From positions 186,001-250,000 of the forward strand of contig WHVD01000123.1 of assembly GCA_015178975.1 (NCBI GenBank): DNA of 64,000 nt, read 5' to 3'. The DNA comes from Hysterangium stoloniferum (Eukaryota > Basidiomycota > Agaricomycetes > Hysterangiales > Hysterangiaceae). Below are positions 45,001 to 54,845 of this stretch, piece after piece; position 1 is the first letter of the stretch, and each line of letters begins with the position of its first letter. A program made the translations under genes and the position numbers. The notes under the pieces are model-generated. The model made no database searches and had not been told where the DNA came from. It saw only the letters and a list, made by a program, of their open reading frames with translations.

Positions 45001-45757
45001 CAGTGACTCACAAAACCTTTTCAATGTTTGGCATTTCCATATTGGCAGGCTGCTACCAGGGAAGAAGAAATAGCAAACAATCTCAAAAAAACACAGTATG
45101 TATATAGCTAAACATGTGTAGAATCATGGCCTAAAATATTATTACATAATATACATTTTTAGGCAAGCTAAAAATAGTTTAGTCAGGCCTGCTCATTGAA
45201 AATATTTTGTTGCTAATGTTAGGGCAGCACTAACAATGCTACCAAAACACAAGGATAAGGGATAGAGAGATAGAAGTTCTAATGACTTCAGAATATCACA
45301 CTTGTATTTAGTAGAAATCCTAAGAGATTGAAACTAGGTCTAACTATGTAGATCCTAGGGTATTTATACTACAAGGAAAACTAAAATAAAGGTTTTAAAA
45401 GAAAAATGGAAATAAGGTTTGAATCTTATATGATTGTCACATTTGTGTAATGTGTCCTCCAATGTGTGACTGCAATGGTTGTTTGCTTAATGACACCATG
45501 TGCAAACATTTGTGAGATGTTATTGCAAATGCCATTACAAATGTACATTCACAGATGACATTGCACACTAGCAACATCAGATGCAGACAACATCACACAT
45601 GAACATTGTCATACATCATCATAAACAGACATTCATGTGATGTTGCCTATTCATGTGATGTCACATAGGTATACATGACATGTACAAATAAACTACATAA
45701 AATGAATTGAAAAAAAATAGAACTACATAAATGTTAATTTTTAAATAGTGCCCTGAC
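45001..45757. other. Insertion within the decayed Helitron
   Basis: The Helitron text breaks after ggaagtagattta and resumes with cagcaaccttcca. The intervening ~750 bp is AT-rich and contains repeated acattcatgtgatgt-like words near 45560-45670. No ORF, terminal repeat or target duplication that I can support. Confidence 0.5.
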
Positions 45758-45867
45758 AGCAACCTTCCATAGTAGCAGTCAGGATATGATGGAAAATTTA
45801 CAAAATTCATTGACTATGTCATGCAAGTATGGCAATGCAAGCATGTTTATTACTATGACAGCCAACC

Positions 45868-46163
45868 CCCAGCCAAATCCGAACAACTCCCTCCTCCAAA
45901 GCCTTTAGCCACTCATACTGCAACATCAGCTATTGTATCGGACCCTGCAAGTGTAGACGACGTGGCTGCATCAGCACGACCAGCACCATCGAAATCTGAA
46001 ATACGGAGTCAATATGCAAAGTGAGTTATGTACAGGTAATCCACTTTTCACAGAGGCATGTTCTCACGTGCACGTTAATAGGTATTTGACGGACGTGATC
46101 ACATTGCGATCAGAATATTTGGGAATTCTCAATACGCGGGAGGCACGTCGCAAAATGCGGCAA
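45868..46163 (+). pseudogene. Captured gene fragment inside the decayed Helitron
   Basis: Inserted between gacagccaacccc and aaatggagggaaata of the Helitron text. It is GC-richer and reads like two exons and an intron of a host gene: KSEQLPPPKPLATHTATS and AASARPAPSKSEIRSQYAK, then an intron gtgagttat...gttaatag (about 46021-46080), then YLTDVITLRSEYLGILNTRE and ARRKMRQ. The phase is kept across the intron. I do not recognise the source gene; the second exon looks like a charged helix. Confidence 0.5.
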
Positions 46164-47637
46164 ATGGAGGGAAATAACTGAAGCACTTCTTCCAGGGTAA
46201 ACTGCATCTGATCACCCAAATATTGTGTCAGATGTTTTGCATTGAAAAAGGCACACTTGCTTCACCTCATTATGAAGAAAGAAATCCTTGGTAAAACAGT
46301 TCCCATGTCTCTACCATTGCATTTCAGAAGCATGGACTCCCTCAAATGGATTTGCTCATATGGTTTGAAGAGGGAGAAAAAATTTGGACTCCTGCAGAAG
46401 TTGATTCTATGATATCTGCAGAGTTTCCAGATCAAGACAAGCAACCAAAGCTTTACAAGTTGGGATCTGAGCACATGACTCATGTAATGTATGGTGACAA
46501 ATGTATCAAAGGTGACCAATGCATAAAGCATTTTCCCAAGCCCTTTTGTGAATCTACAAGCATAAATAAAGATGGCCATTCAAATTACCACTGTAGAAAT
46601 GATGGCAGAAAATATAAAGTCAGAGGTCATGAGCTAGACAAATGAAATGTTATATCAATGTTGAGATGACTTTTAATGTTTGCTCCATTAAATATATTCA
46701 CAAGTATATATACAAAGGACTTGATCATATGTACTGTACAACAATGGAGTTTGTAAAAAACAAGGATGAAATTCAACAATATATTGACCCCCACACACCA
46801 GCACACATGAAGCATCCCAGAGACCTCTGGAAATGAGACACATATTCAAATTCCTACTATCATAGCCCTCCCTGTGCATTTAGAGAATCAACAGTCAGTG
46901 ATCTTTAATGACATGGAGAGTCCAGAAGAGGCTTTGGATGGTGCCCATCATTCCAAGTCCAAGTTGATGGTATACTTTGAGACCAATTTTAAAAATACAA
47001 TAGGCCTTAATGGTAAAGCAGCCAATTCACTTCACTATGTTGAGTTTCCAGAATTTTTCACATGGAATTCAAAAAAAAAAAAAAACAGAAAATGGAATAC
47101 AAGGAAGAGGGGATTTGCCATTGGACATATTCATTTTGCAGGACCCTCAAGTGGTCCAAGGTTCTTCCTACCTACACTACTCACAGTTGTCAAGGGGACA
47201 ACTTCTTTTGAAGATCTCAGGACCTCTTAAGAACAGGAGTCTGCATGGTATGTGGTCTACTTGAAGATGATAATTAATGGAAGTTGTGTCTTTGAGAGGC
47301 AAAGGCTATGCCAACTTAATCTCAATTACAGAGACTGTTTGTTACTATTCTCAGCCAATGTTTTCCTTCTGATCCAGCTTCACTCTGGCATGAATTCAAA
47401 GAAGACATTTGTGATGACTTAGAGATACATTCTTCAGACACATCTTCATCACCCAGACCAGAGGACTTATGGCCAGACAAGTGAGCACATGAAAGCAGAT
47501 ATAAATATTGAGAAGTTGAATGAGGGCCAGAGGGTTGCTGCATACAATCAAATTCATATTCTGTGCAACATATATACATGATGGACATGGACACATGTGA
47601 GCCTTGGAGGTGTAGTTCAGCCACACAATGTTTGACA

Positions 47638-49148
47638 TCAAAGCTCAAAATCAGATTGTTGAAGACCATCCGGGCCGTCTTCCGCATGACTCTGGGCCAT
47701 GTTTTGCTGCATCGGGTGCAACCCCGCCATTCTCTTCAACGTGTCCAACATGAAATTATAGTCATCTTCCTCTCTCGACTCGAATTTTGCTAGCATTTCG
47801 TGGCTTTGGGCTAGCCCTATCCGACCAGCATTGGCAACACCTGGGACATCGGCAGTATGCCTTCCCACTAACTAGAGATACCGACTATTAATTGAAGATA
47901 CCGGTAGACTAATGCATATCAAGTTGTCACATACCTCCTTTCCGAATATTGTAGGGTTTTCGTTTTCGTAAAAGTATTTGATGGTGATTTTCGTTTCGGC
48001 AACCATGAAGAGGTCGTCCACAAGTTGCTCCCGTAACCGCTCTGAATTCACCGTTACACGATTGGCAAGTTTGTCCGACTCATTGACTACATTGCCTAGG
48101 AAATTGTGTGGTGTTCCCTGATGAGGGGTCCTGAGGAAAAGGATACCTTGAGTGGCCTCATAGACTTTTCGGAAAAGGTAGAGATGGTTCTGGTGACATT
48201 TTCTTCCAAAAATCAGGGCCTGTCAAACATATTAGCACTGAGATGAGTGATGTCGAATAACTTTACAAATTTCAATATGATGCCTCCGAAACTATGGGCG
48301 ACGAAAATGGTAGGTCGGTCCTATTCATGGAGTAATTCAATACCATTAAGAAGCACTTAAGATCATAAACACTGACTTCGATACCAACTCTCGTAACTGC
48401 AAAATTTGCCAATAAACCTTTGGCATGAGCATTGAGGGTCTCGTTCAAGAACTGATCTCTCTTTTTAGTATAACCGTCGTAACCAAAACTCAAGATCCTC
48501 GCGTGCGGTAAATCGGAAGACAAAAAGTCGCGAAGCCACATCTTGTACCCGATGTCCATCTAAGCCATGGATGAAAACTATGCTACCGTCCAGAAGTCAT
48601 GAGGACTTCAAATAGTGAATAGCGGTATTATTATACGCACTCGAGATTTGCTTGCTCAGGATCTGTTATTGTTAGAATGCCGAAATCTCTCGAATGAGAT
48701 GCATTTGCAGGCACGTTAGCGGGAGTTGAGTGTAAAACTAATGAATTGAGGGGACCTTCTGTAGGAGACGGTTCTAGACCAGTCGCACCACGAAGCGAAG
48801 AAAGCGAATCCAATGTGTCGGGTTGTGTGGGCTGGTGGTGGTGGTTGGGAATATTAGATTTTTTGGGTTTGCGAACAATGTAGCATGTGATTGATGGGTA
48901 ACTGGGTATGGTATTACCGGTAGTAGGTACTTAAATTAGGTACTTGTACTCTACACTTCATACGTTTGCAACGCGTTCTTTGTACCCAAACCGAGTCAAG
49001 CGTATTACGAACCCGCAAATTCTAACAGGGAAAGCTCTTCATCATCATCCGACGATGAGGGGAATGGAATGCTAGCGGAGGCAGACGGCGCTGCAGGTCG
49101 AGGCGGTTCAGTCGGAGCGTCGGCCGATTGTGATGCAGTGCTGTTCAT
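47638..49148 (-). pseudogene. SERAC1/DUF676-like alpha/beta hydrolase gene, probably one frame break
   Basis: Resembles the N-terminal hydrolase domain of fungal SERAC1-like and NLR-like proteins. Exons on the minus strand: first exon from ATG 49148 (MNSTASQSADAPTEPPRPAA); an exon ending at 48641 (GILTITDPEQANLE); 48377-48582 with IVFIHGLDGH and MWLRDFLSSDLPHARILSFG; 48267-48320 with DRPTIFVAHSFGGIILKF, the serine nucleophile elbow; 47935-48219 with ALIFGRKCHQNHLYLF and GILFLRTPHQGTPHNFLG; and 47638-47871 with AGRIGLAQSHEMLAKFES. The last four introns are GT...AG, 46-63 nt, and the last three exons join in phase. In exon 48377-48582 the IHGLDGH and MWLRDFL parts are in different frames and a stretch of family sequence seems missing, so this copy is probably broken. 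The exon boundary near 49014 is uncertain. Confidence 0.7.
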
Positions 49149-49199
49149 TGTTTCTGAATGGCAGTTTATAACCGTGCATAGAACATGACACAAACACAT

Positions 49200-49780
49200 G
49201 AACCCAAGATAAAATCTCTCTTGTATCTGATGACTTGATTAAATACCTCCGTAGAGCTGTCTCTCTAGAGATGGTTATTGTGCTACGAGTTTGACGCTAA
49301 CGAGTGAAACATTGAAACAGACCATAAACAAGAAAATCTCGGGGAATGACTGCTCCACGCGGCGGGTCGTGGCTATTCTTCAGCTCTTAGTTGATATGGG
49401 ATTCCGCCTGACATGACCACGAGCTACCTTTCCCTTATACAAGGTGAGAACTCACGACGTGTGAAGAAATGTCGGTGTCTTGATCATGGTGTTGTCCATT
49501 GGTTTGCCCCCGGCTTCCTGTTCTTCCAAACAAGGGACACGAGAAGAATGGTGGGACCCCCTTCTTTGAAACGCCGTAGTGGTATTCGATTGACATTGTT
49601 ACTGCTAGTATATGCGATGTAATTTCAGCGAGTAGTCATTGGTGTATATTCAATACCAGTGTAGAGAACCTCGCAGCGACTATTACAAGTGACGACCTTC
49701 GCTTCTAAATTGTATCAAATTATGTAGCTTCATACAACTCTCAAGTTCGCGTCCTGTTTGAAATGATTGTCATTGATAAA
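49200..49780 (+). other. Inverted array spacer and putative first exon of family B
   Basis: Homologous to 2500-3010, 24200-24600 and 36000-36350 but inverted. The open frame 49413-49622 starts with a true ATG (MTTSYLSLIQGENSRRV) and ends TLLLLVYAM. It is the only copy open throughout. A GTGAGA at about 49442 could be an intron donor after MTTSYLSLIQ. This marks the point where the array switches to the minus orientation. Confidence 0.4.
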
Positions 49781-50345
49781 TAGGATGTCAGTCTAGCCGC
49801 TGGTGGTGGCCGTGAGTGTATTCAATGCATGTATGGCATCAACGCGTGGAACATGCAGAGCACGCGACAGCGGCGAAAAGTGACTGTATGCGCTCTTATA
49901 TTTGCTCGGCCTATGGCAGCTTTATTGCCAAGTTTTCAATGGAAGAGAATTAGTTTAAGGAATTCGCCCAGCACATTGACTCGCACGGTGTGGAGGCTCT
50001 TGGTGGGAAGATCATGGATCTTGTCGATTGAACATTACCCTGAAGGTATGATGAGCCTGAACGAGACATGCATCGAATTGGGAGTGGGGAGACCTTTTTC
50101 AGACCTCCAGTGATATCTTACTTTGAGATGTGGATGTTAGTCTAATCACGGCTAGTGCAAATGTATTCAACACATTTATGGGGACAATTGAGGAGCTCGC
50201 GGCGATAATGAAAGGTGACTATATAGTTCTTACATGGGTTCAAACCATATACATTTATAACATCTGCAACCCCGGCTGCAACCCTGGTTTAGTTGAGATG
50301 CGTCGGCATTATCGAAGAGAAATGATTAGAAAATGTGTCTAATCG
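49780..50345 (+). pseudogene. Family B unit, convergent to A8
   Basis: Frames: an upstream block with SFQWKRISLRNSPST in one frame and the EENEFKEFAQHIDSHG type in another; then MMSLNETCIELGVGRPF (50050-50110); then ITASANVFNTFMGTIEELAA, IMKGDYIVLTW (50140-50240). The AEL/EELAAIM-GDY segment duplicates an upstream AELPAMVKSDCMRS-type segment. Splicing unresolved. Confidence 0.45.
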
Positions 50346-50397
50346 ATGGTGTAAGACCCTTGTCAGGGCAACCATGTGCCTTCAACACTGATAGGGT

Positions 50398-52260
50398 CTA
50401 ATTAGACCGTACCGACACACAAGTGGAAGGTGTGGCGACCACGCAAAGGAAGGAACGCGCGGTGAAATCTAAAGTTTTAAGCGAGGAATTGAAGAATTTG
50501 TCATTGGTCGTGCCGCGCATAATGTCGCAATGTGGAAGAAGAGAAACGAGAATGGTGATGGTATCGAGGCTGCGCACTGTGGTCAACGCAGATTCCGGCT
50601 CGGAAGATCCAGCTATCAGCTTCAGAGTCAATGCGATTATTCGCTCACCATACCTAATGAGATCCCGATTAGGACTCGTGTGGGTCAGAATGAGACTGGT
50701 AGGAAAGTGTCGTGAGTGGATGTAAGACGGTGCTGGAAGATAAAATATAGTGAACGTACCGTACGATGGGCCCAATGAACGAAGAAACGACATTCAGCTG
50801 GTTGATGTGATCGGTGAGAAGCGTGCTGTCGTTGAAGAAGATTTCCAAGGAGCCAATACTCCAATACAGTGAGTTGGACGTGTGCACATCAAGATGAAGT
50901 GTCAATGACGCTATATGCATGTTTATGTTGTCCACTATAACCCTCAATACATCTCCAGCAATGTCTCGAAACCATGCATCTTGTTGGATGCAACACACGA
51001 GAAGCCGTGTAGGATATTGATAAAGTTTAAGTCGTTGTGTCTGATATTCTCTGTTATGGTTTTGGTGGGAAGGATGAAATGGTGTAATGGCACGACGCAC
51101 GGTTGTAAGCAGAATTCAATGCAACCTCTGATCGCTGTGAGCTCCTTTACAGATAGTGGACGCATGTGGCAGATCACTTCCACGATATACGTAAGGGGGA
51201 AAAAGGGGAAGGGCCAATCAAATTTTGAGACATAATGAGATTGTGAGAAATAACCGGCTAAGTGTATGATAAATGATGATGCAACCTCATCAAAATTGGT
51301 GTGCAGCGGTGACTTGACTAAAACGTTGTATAATGATGACGTAATCACCGTTGGTGACGCGTCTCTATAAACGCCGGGGCAGTGAAAGAAGGCCCAAGCC
51401 AAAAATGTCATAAGGTCGGTAGTGTGACCTTTGCTGCTCCCCCGCATGTGTGAAATTATCGGGACACTCCCTAAAACTTCCGTCGCTCGTCTCCGAATTT
51501 GAGGCGGGTATATAGGTCTACGACTCAGATATGACTATTTCCAGTGTATTCAATGATTGAGGTATCCCTACCTCGATAAATCAGCACTATCCTGAACTAG
51601 TCTTCCCAGTTTTGGCAGCGTAAGATGCTTGTGTAGCAACTTGCCAAAGGCACCATGGTCTCGTAACAAACGGGTGATTTCCCGGTATATTGTCAGCTTT
51701 GCGATCAGCGAAGCTGTCTTAGCACTGTGAAGGACTTTCATCCCAACCCTGTCCAAACCGACTCCACAGTAATACCCGGGCCCAATGTCAATACTTGACA
51801 TTGTCCCCTGACTCCGTGAGATCATTCCCCAGTCATCGGCATAACTGCGATATGGGCTAAGGTTGGATGTCGTAGTAGTGGATATCTTCACAACAGTGGG
51901 TGGGTCATGGCAGGTCGTTTCTCCTTGACACTGAGATCTGCCGCATGTAACACAGATCACATGAAAATAGCATTATACTTTACTCACCAACCCGTCAACC
52001 CAGACCTCTATATGGTTTGCAGACAGTTGTATGTGCTGCTCATCATCGAGGGCCCGATAACATAAATCATGGCCGGGTTCGTTACAGCGCCATCGTTCTT
52101 GAAGCTTCTCCCTGAATATCTCTCTCATCCCTTGAACGACCTCGTCCCGTTTCAATACACCAGGGGAAACTAAGGGTGGTAGCTCTTCAATGTCTTCAAG
52201 GCAGATCCCAGCCGTTGCCGAATCATCATTCCCCAGAGTCGTCTCGTTGAAAGTAGACAT
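50398..52260 (-). CDS. Family A gene, copy A8, intact
   Basis: 545 aa predicted. Minus-strand exons: 52260-51988, 51930-51572, 51517-51101, 51050-50760, 50695-50398 (273+359+417+291+298 = 1,638 nt with stop). All four introns are GT...AG, 50-64 nt, and the phases join (0, 2, 2, 2). Start MSTFNETTLGNDDSATAG; end CVVATPSTCVSVRSN. Motifs: CNEPGHDLCYRALDDEQHIQ, CQGETTCHDPP, SSIDIGPGYYCGVGLDRVGM, LKSPLHTNF-type helix region, SVKELTAIRGCIEFCLQP, FRDIAGDVLRVIVDN, LLTDHINQLNVVSSFIGPIV, LIAGSSEPESALTTVR. No signal peptide or transmembrane helix is obvious, suggesting an intracellular protein. Function unknown. Family C exons lie directly upstream with a GTAAGT donor at 52374, and could be 5' exons of this gene. 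Confidence 0.85.
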
Positions 52261-52374
52261 TAGTGGGTAGCAGTCTCACCTACACTAGAAGGGGGTGCCT
52301 TGCTTTTGTGCCGCCACCAGTCGGAGAACTAATTCCATGAAGGTACAGCGTTATGGCGTTATGGCTGTACTTAC

Positions 52375-52830
52375 ACGGGATACACAGCATTTCATTCCTG
52401 CCTTCGTCCATAAGGTTCCCTCACCTTCCTGGAAGCTTATAGGCTCCACTGTAATGCGGTCACTACTTACACCTTCCACTGAAGGCTCACACAGCATATA
52501 ATAATGGTTCAGTCGATTGTCACATAGTATAGCATTTCTCAACGTCAGAGTTGAAAGCAGAACGGCTTTTCTGACATCGAGAAGTGACATTGCCATGTAC
52601 CTTATAAATGCAGTCCAAAGCGATACCCAATGGTTGCTGCCTTCAAATTGCCGCTGTCAGCCTCAGGCTTTGTCCAGAGAGATTGCACACTTCCTGTGTT
52701 TTATTTTGCCAACTTTCACCGAGGAGAAAACCAGGGCCAGTGATGGCCTAGTCACATTAATGGTAAGCAACGTGATTGCTTCATTTGCCCTCGCCATATC
52801 CTTGGGTGTGACGATTCCATCCGGGTGTGT
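52375..52830 (-). CDS. Family C exons upstream of A8
   Basis: Two exons in good condition. Exon 52720 and upstream (to about 52830) reads PDGIVTPKDMARANEAITLL, TINVTRPSLALVFSS. A 66-nt intron (52719-52654, gtgaaag...gctgacag) follows. Exon 52653-52375 (279 nt, 93 codons) reads RQFEGSNHWVSLWTAFIRYM, LLDVRKAVLLSTLTLRNAIL, DNRLNHYYMLCEPSVEG and ISFQEGEGTLWTKAGMKCC, ending VSR at a GTAAGT donor. The next acceptor (ttctag, about 52288) leads into the leader of A8. Relative to 13784-14095 the changes are in-frame codon differences, which supports coding. The 5' side is truncated at a chimeric junction with exon 1 of A9. Confidence 0.55.
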
Positions 52831-53066
52831 ATCTGCTCATCATCGGGAGCCCGATAACATAAATCATGGCCGGGTTCGTTACATCCCCATCGTTCTCGAA
52901 GCTTCTCCCTGAATATCTTTCTCATCCCAGTCTTAATGATCTGGGCCCGTCGCTCTGAACTCCATACATTTGGGGGGGCTAAGGGTGGAAGCTCAACACC
53001 TTCAAGGTAGGTCTGAACCGTTGCCTCATGGTGATTCCCCAGAGTTGTCTCATTGAAAGGAGACAT
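52752..53066 (-). pseudogene. Family A exon 1 fragment A9, fused to family C
   Basis: ATG 53066 (MSPFNETTLGNHHEATVQT) through CNEPGHDLCYRAPDDEQ, then the family A text stops at about 52830 in the middle of the exon and continues as a family C exon (ATACACACCCGGATGG). The joined frame reads 104 codons but the C part is then out of its normal frame. The exact position and lack of extra bases point to deletion or unequal exchange between array members. Confidence 0.65.
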
Positions 53067-53099
53067 TTGGGCGTAGCAGTCGTACTTACACTAGACGAA

Positions 53100-54020
53100 A
53101 GTGCCAGGCTTTTATAGCGCAGTCAGTCAGAGTGTTCTACAGACTCGTGGCTGTGCTTACACAAGATTCACAGCATGACATCCTTACCTTCGTAAGCAAA
53201 ATCCCCTCACCTTCTTTGAACTATATAGGCTCCAGCGGACTTAGTTACTTACTACTTTTTTATGCCTTCCGCTCAAGGCTCACCAGCATCTAATGATAGT
53301 TTTGATAATTATCACCCCATAAGTTAGTATTTAGGGAATTATTGAACGTCACGGTTGCAATACGGCTTTGCTGACGTTGGCGCTGTCAACCTCAGAATTT
53401 ATCCGGCAAGATTGCGCGCTTCCTGTTTAATTTTATCAAAACTTTCAATAAGAAGAAACCTGGGTCAATGATAGTCTAGTTGATGGTAAGCAGTGTGGTT
53501 TCTTCAGGCACCCTTGCCACTTCAGACGGCTTGGATTTTGTAGAATGTCTGAGCAGGACAAAGAGTAAAGTGAGACCAAAGTTTTCAGGGTAGATGTTAT
53601 TGACATACATAAGGGTCGAACTTGGAATATCTTCAATTGTGGCGTGCCCATCGGAATTTGTATTAATAAACTGTACCCATAACCCCATGTCAGGGAATGA
53701 TTGCTTACTCCAACCTCATTATTATCTGTCTTGCTGAGTGAAATGTTTCGTCCCAGGCTTCTCGATGCGTGAACATGGCTCTTCAATGCGACGATGACAA
53801 TGTAGATCCATGATTGTGACCAATGCAGCTTCACCTATCGCAGGCAGAGTTCGTCTGGTACGTACGGATTCACCGTGCTGGGAATTCTTATATGTCCCCT
53901 TTTTCTGCTTTCTTACTGGCCCTTTTGTTGCACGCGACTCCACTGTGCCCTTTGAGCTTCACAAAGGTGGCCATGACAGGCCCTCTTCTGTTCCACACGA
54001 TGGGCATTCATCCCAGCTCT
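53100..54020 (-). pseudogene. Family C exon block upstream of A9
   Basis: Blocks on the minus strand: KKGTYKNSQHGESVRTRRTL (53870-53943 region), MDLHCHRRIEEPC, then QFINTNSDGHATIEDIPSST, YPENFGLTLLFVLLRHSTKS and EVARVPEETTLLTIN (53476-53688), closely matching 38700-38880. The last exon near 53165-53260 keeps FKEGEGILLTKV and CCESC before a GTAAGC donor. Here the next acceptor (gtctag, about 53092) opens TGTAAGTACGACTGCTACGC in frame with the A9 start, with no stop, supporting a C-A fusion in the ancestral gene. Confidence 0.45.
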
Positions 54021-54159
54021 GAGTTTGAAGCCCCAATCCATACTTCATTTTCTCGTTTTGAATGATTGTCATTCAGGGAATTAATGAGGTACTGTGAGTT
54101 GATGCGAACTATGTAGCTTCATACAACTCCCAAGTCCGCGCTCTGCTTGAAATAATTGT

Positions 54160-54660
54160 CATTTATAAATAGGATGTCAGTCTAGCCCCGGGTGGTGCCC
54201 GCAAGTGTATTCGAATCACGTATGGCATCAACGCATACAGGCTGCAGAGCTCCCCGCAATGGTGAAAAGTGACTGTATGCGCTCTTATATTTTCTCAACC
54301 TACGGCAGCTTTATTGTCAAGTTTTCAAAGGAAGAAAATGAGTTTAAGGAATTCGCGCAACGCATTGCCTCGCACGGTGTGAAAGCTCTCCGTTATAAGA
54401 TCATGGATCTTGTCGGTTGAACACCGGCCTGGAGGTATGATGAGCCTGAATGAGATATGGATCGAAATGGCGACGGGGGAGGCTTTTTTCAGACATTTAG
54501 TGATATCTTATTTAAAACATGTATCGTTCATTATTCGGATGTTAGTCTACGCACGGCTAGTGGACCAAAATATATTCGACATGTGTATGAGGACAACTGC
54601 AGAACTTGCGGCGATAATGCAAAGTGACTATATGCGTTCTTAGATGGGCTCAAATCATAT
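54160..54660 (+). CDS. Family B unit, best-preserved copy, convergent to A10
   Basis: Two long open blocks. Block 1 (54205-54420) contains AAELPAMVKSDCMRSYIFST, YGSFIVKFSKEENEFKEFAQ and RIASHGVKALRYKIMDLV. Block 2 (54410-54643), in another frame, contains MMSLNEIWIEMATGEAFFRH, LVISYLKHVSFIIRMLVYAR, then TTAELAAIMQSDYMRS. The pairs AELPAMVKSDCMRS and AELAAIMQSDYMRS indicate an internal duplication. Block 2 has a hydrophobic stretch, but too short and charged to call a membrane segment. No splice pair that joins the blocks was found; the gene model is incomplete and the function unknown. The spacer to 54840 has no gene. Confidence 0.45.
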
Positions 54661-54845
54661 AGCTTTATAATATCTGCAACCCCGGCTGCAAAGTGAATTA
54701 ATTAAAGGGCGAGGCCATTGGGCTCCTCTTGGTTTGGTTGAGATGTGTTGGTATTATCGACGAGAAATGATTAGGTAGTGTGTCCAACTGATTGTGAAAG
54801 ACCTTTGTCAGGGAAACCATGTTCTTCTACCACTGATATGGGGGT

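Larger units (their letters stand above)
44305..47560 (+). pseudogene. Decayed second Helitron RepHel copy
   Basis: Runs collinear with the RepHel of 18520-20900, about 85-90% similar by eye. Recognisable parts: PLPPEQIDIPVDGAIQPP and DRQKKKQTKVSLIKYYDY (44620-44780), MYHQVVDAFIVQDNNQQPE (44919-45000), WTPAEVDSMISAEFPDQ (46390-46440), KYIHKYIYKG (46690-46720), RKWNTRKRGFAIGHIHFAGP (47090-47150) and the helicase beginning near 47500. Many frameshifts, an A-run expansion (47072-47085) and two internal insertions (45001-45757 and 45868-46163). The HUH segment is damaged (LPQMDLLIWF: both His codons lost), so it is catalytically dead. No terminus of this copy was identified. Confidence 0.8.
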
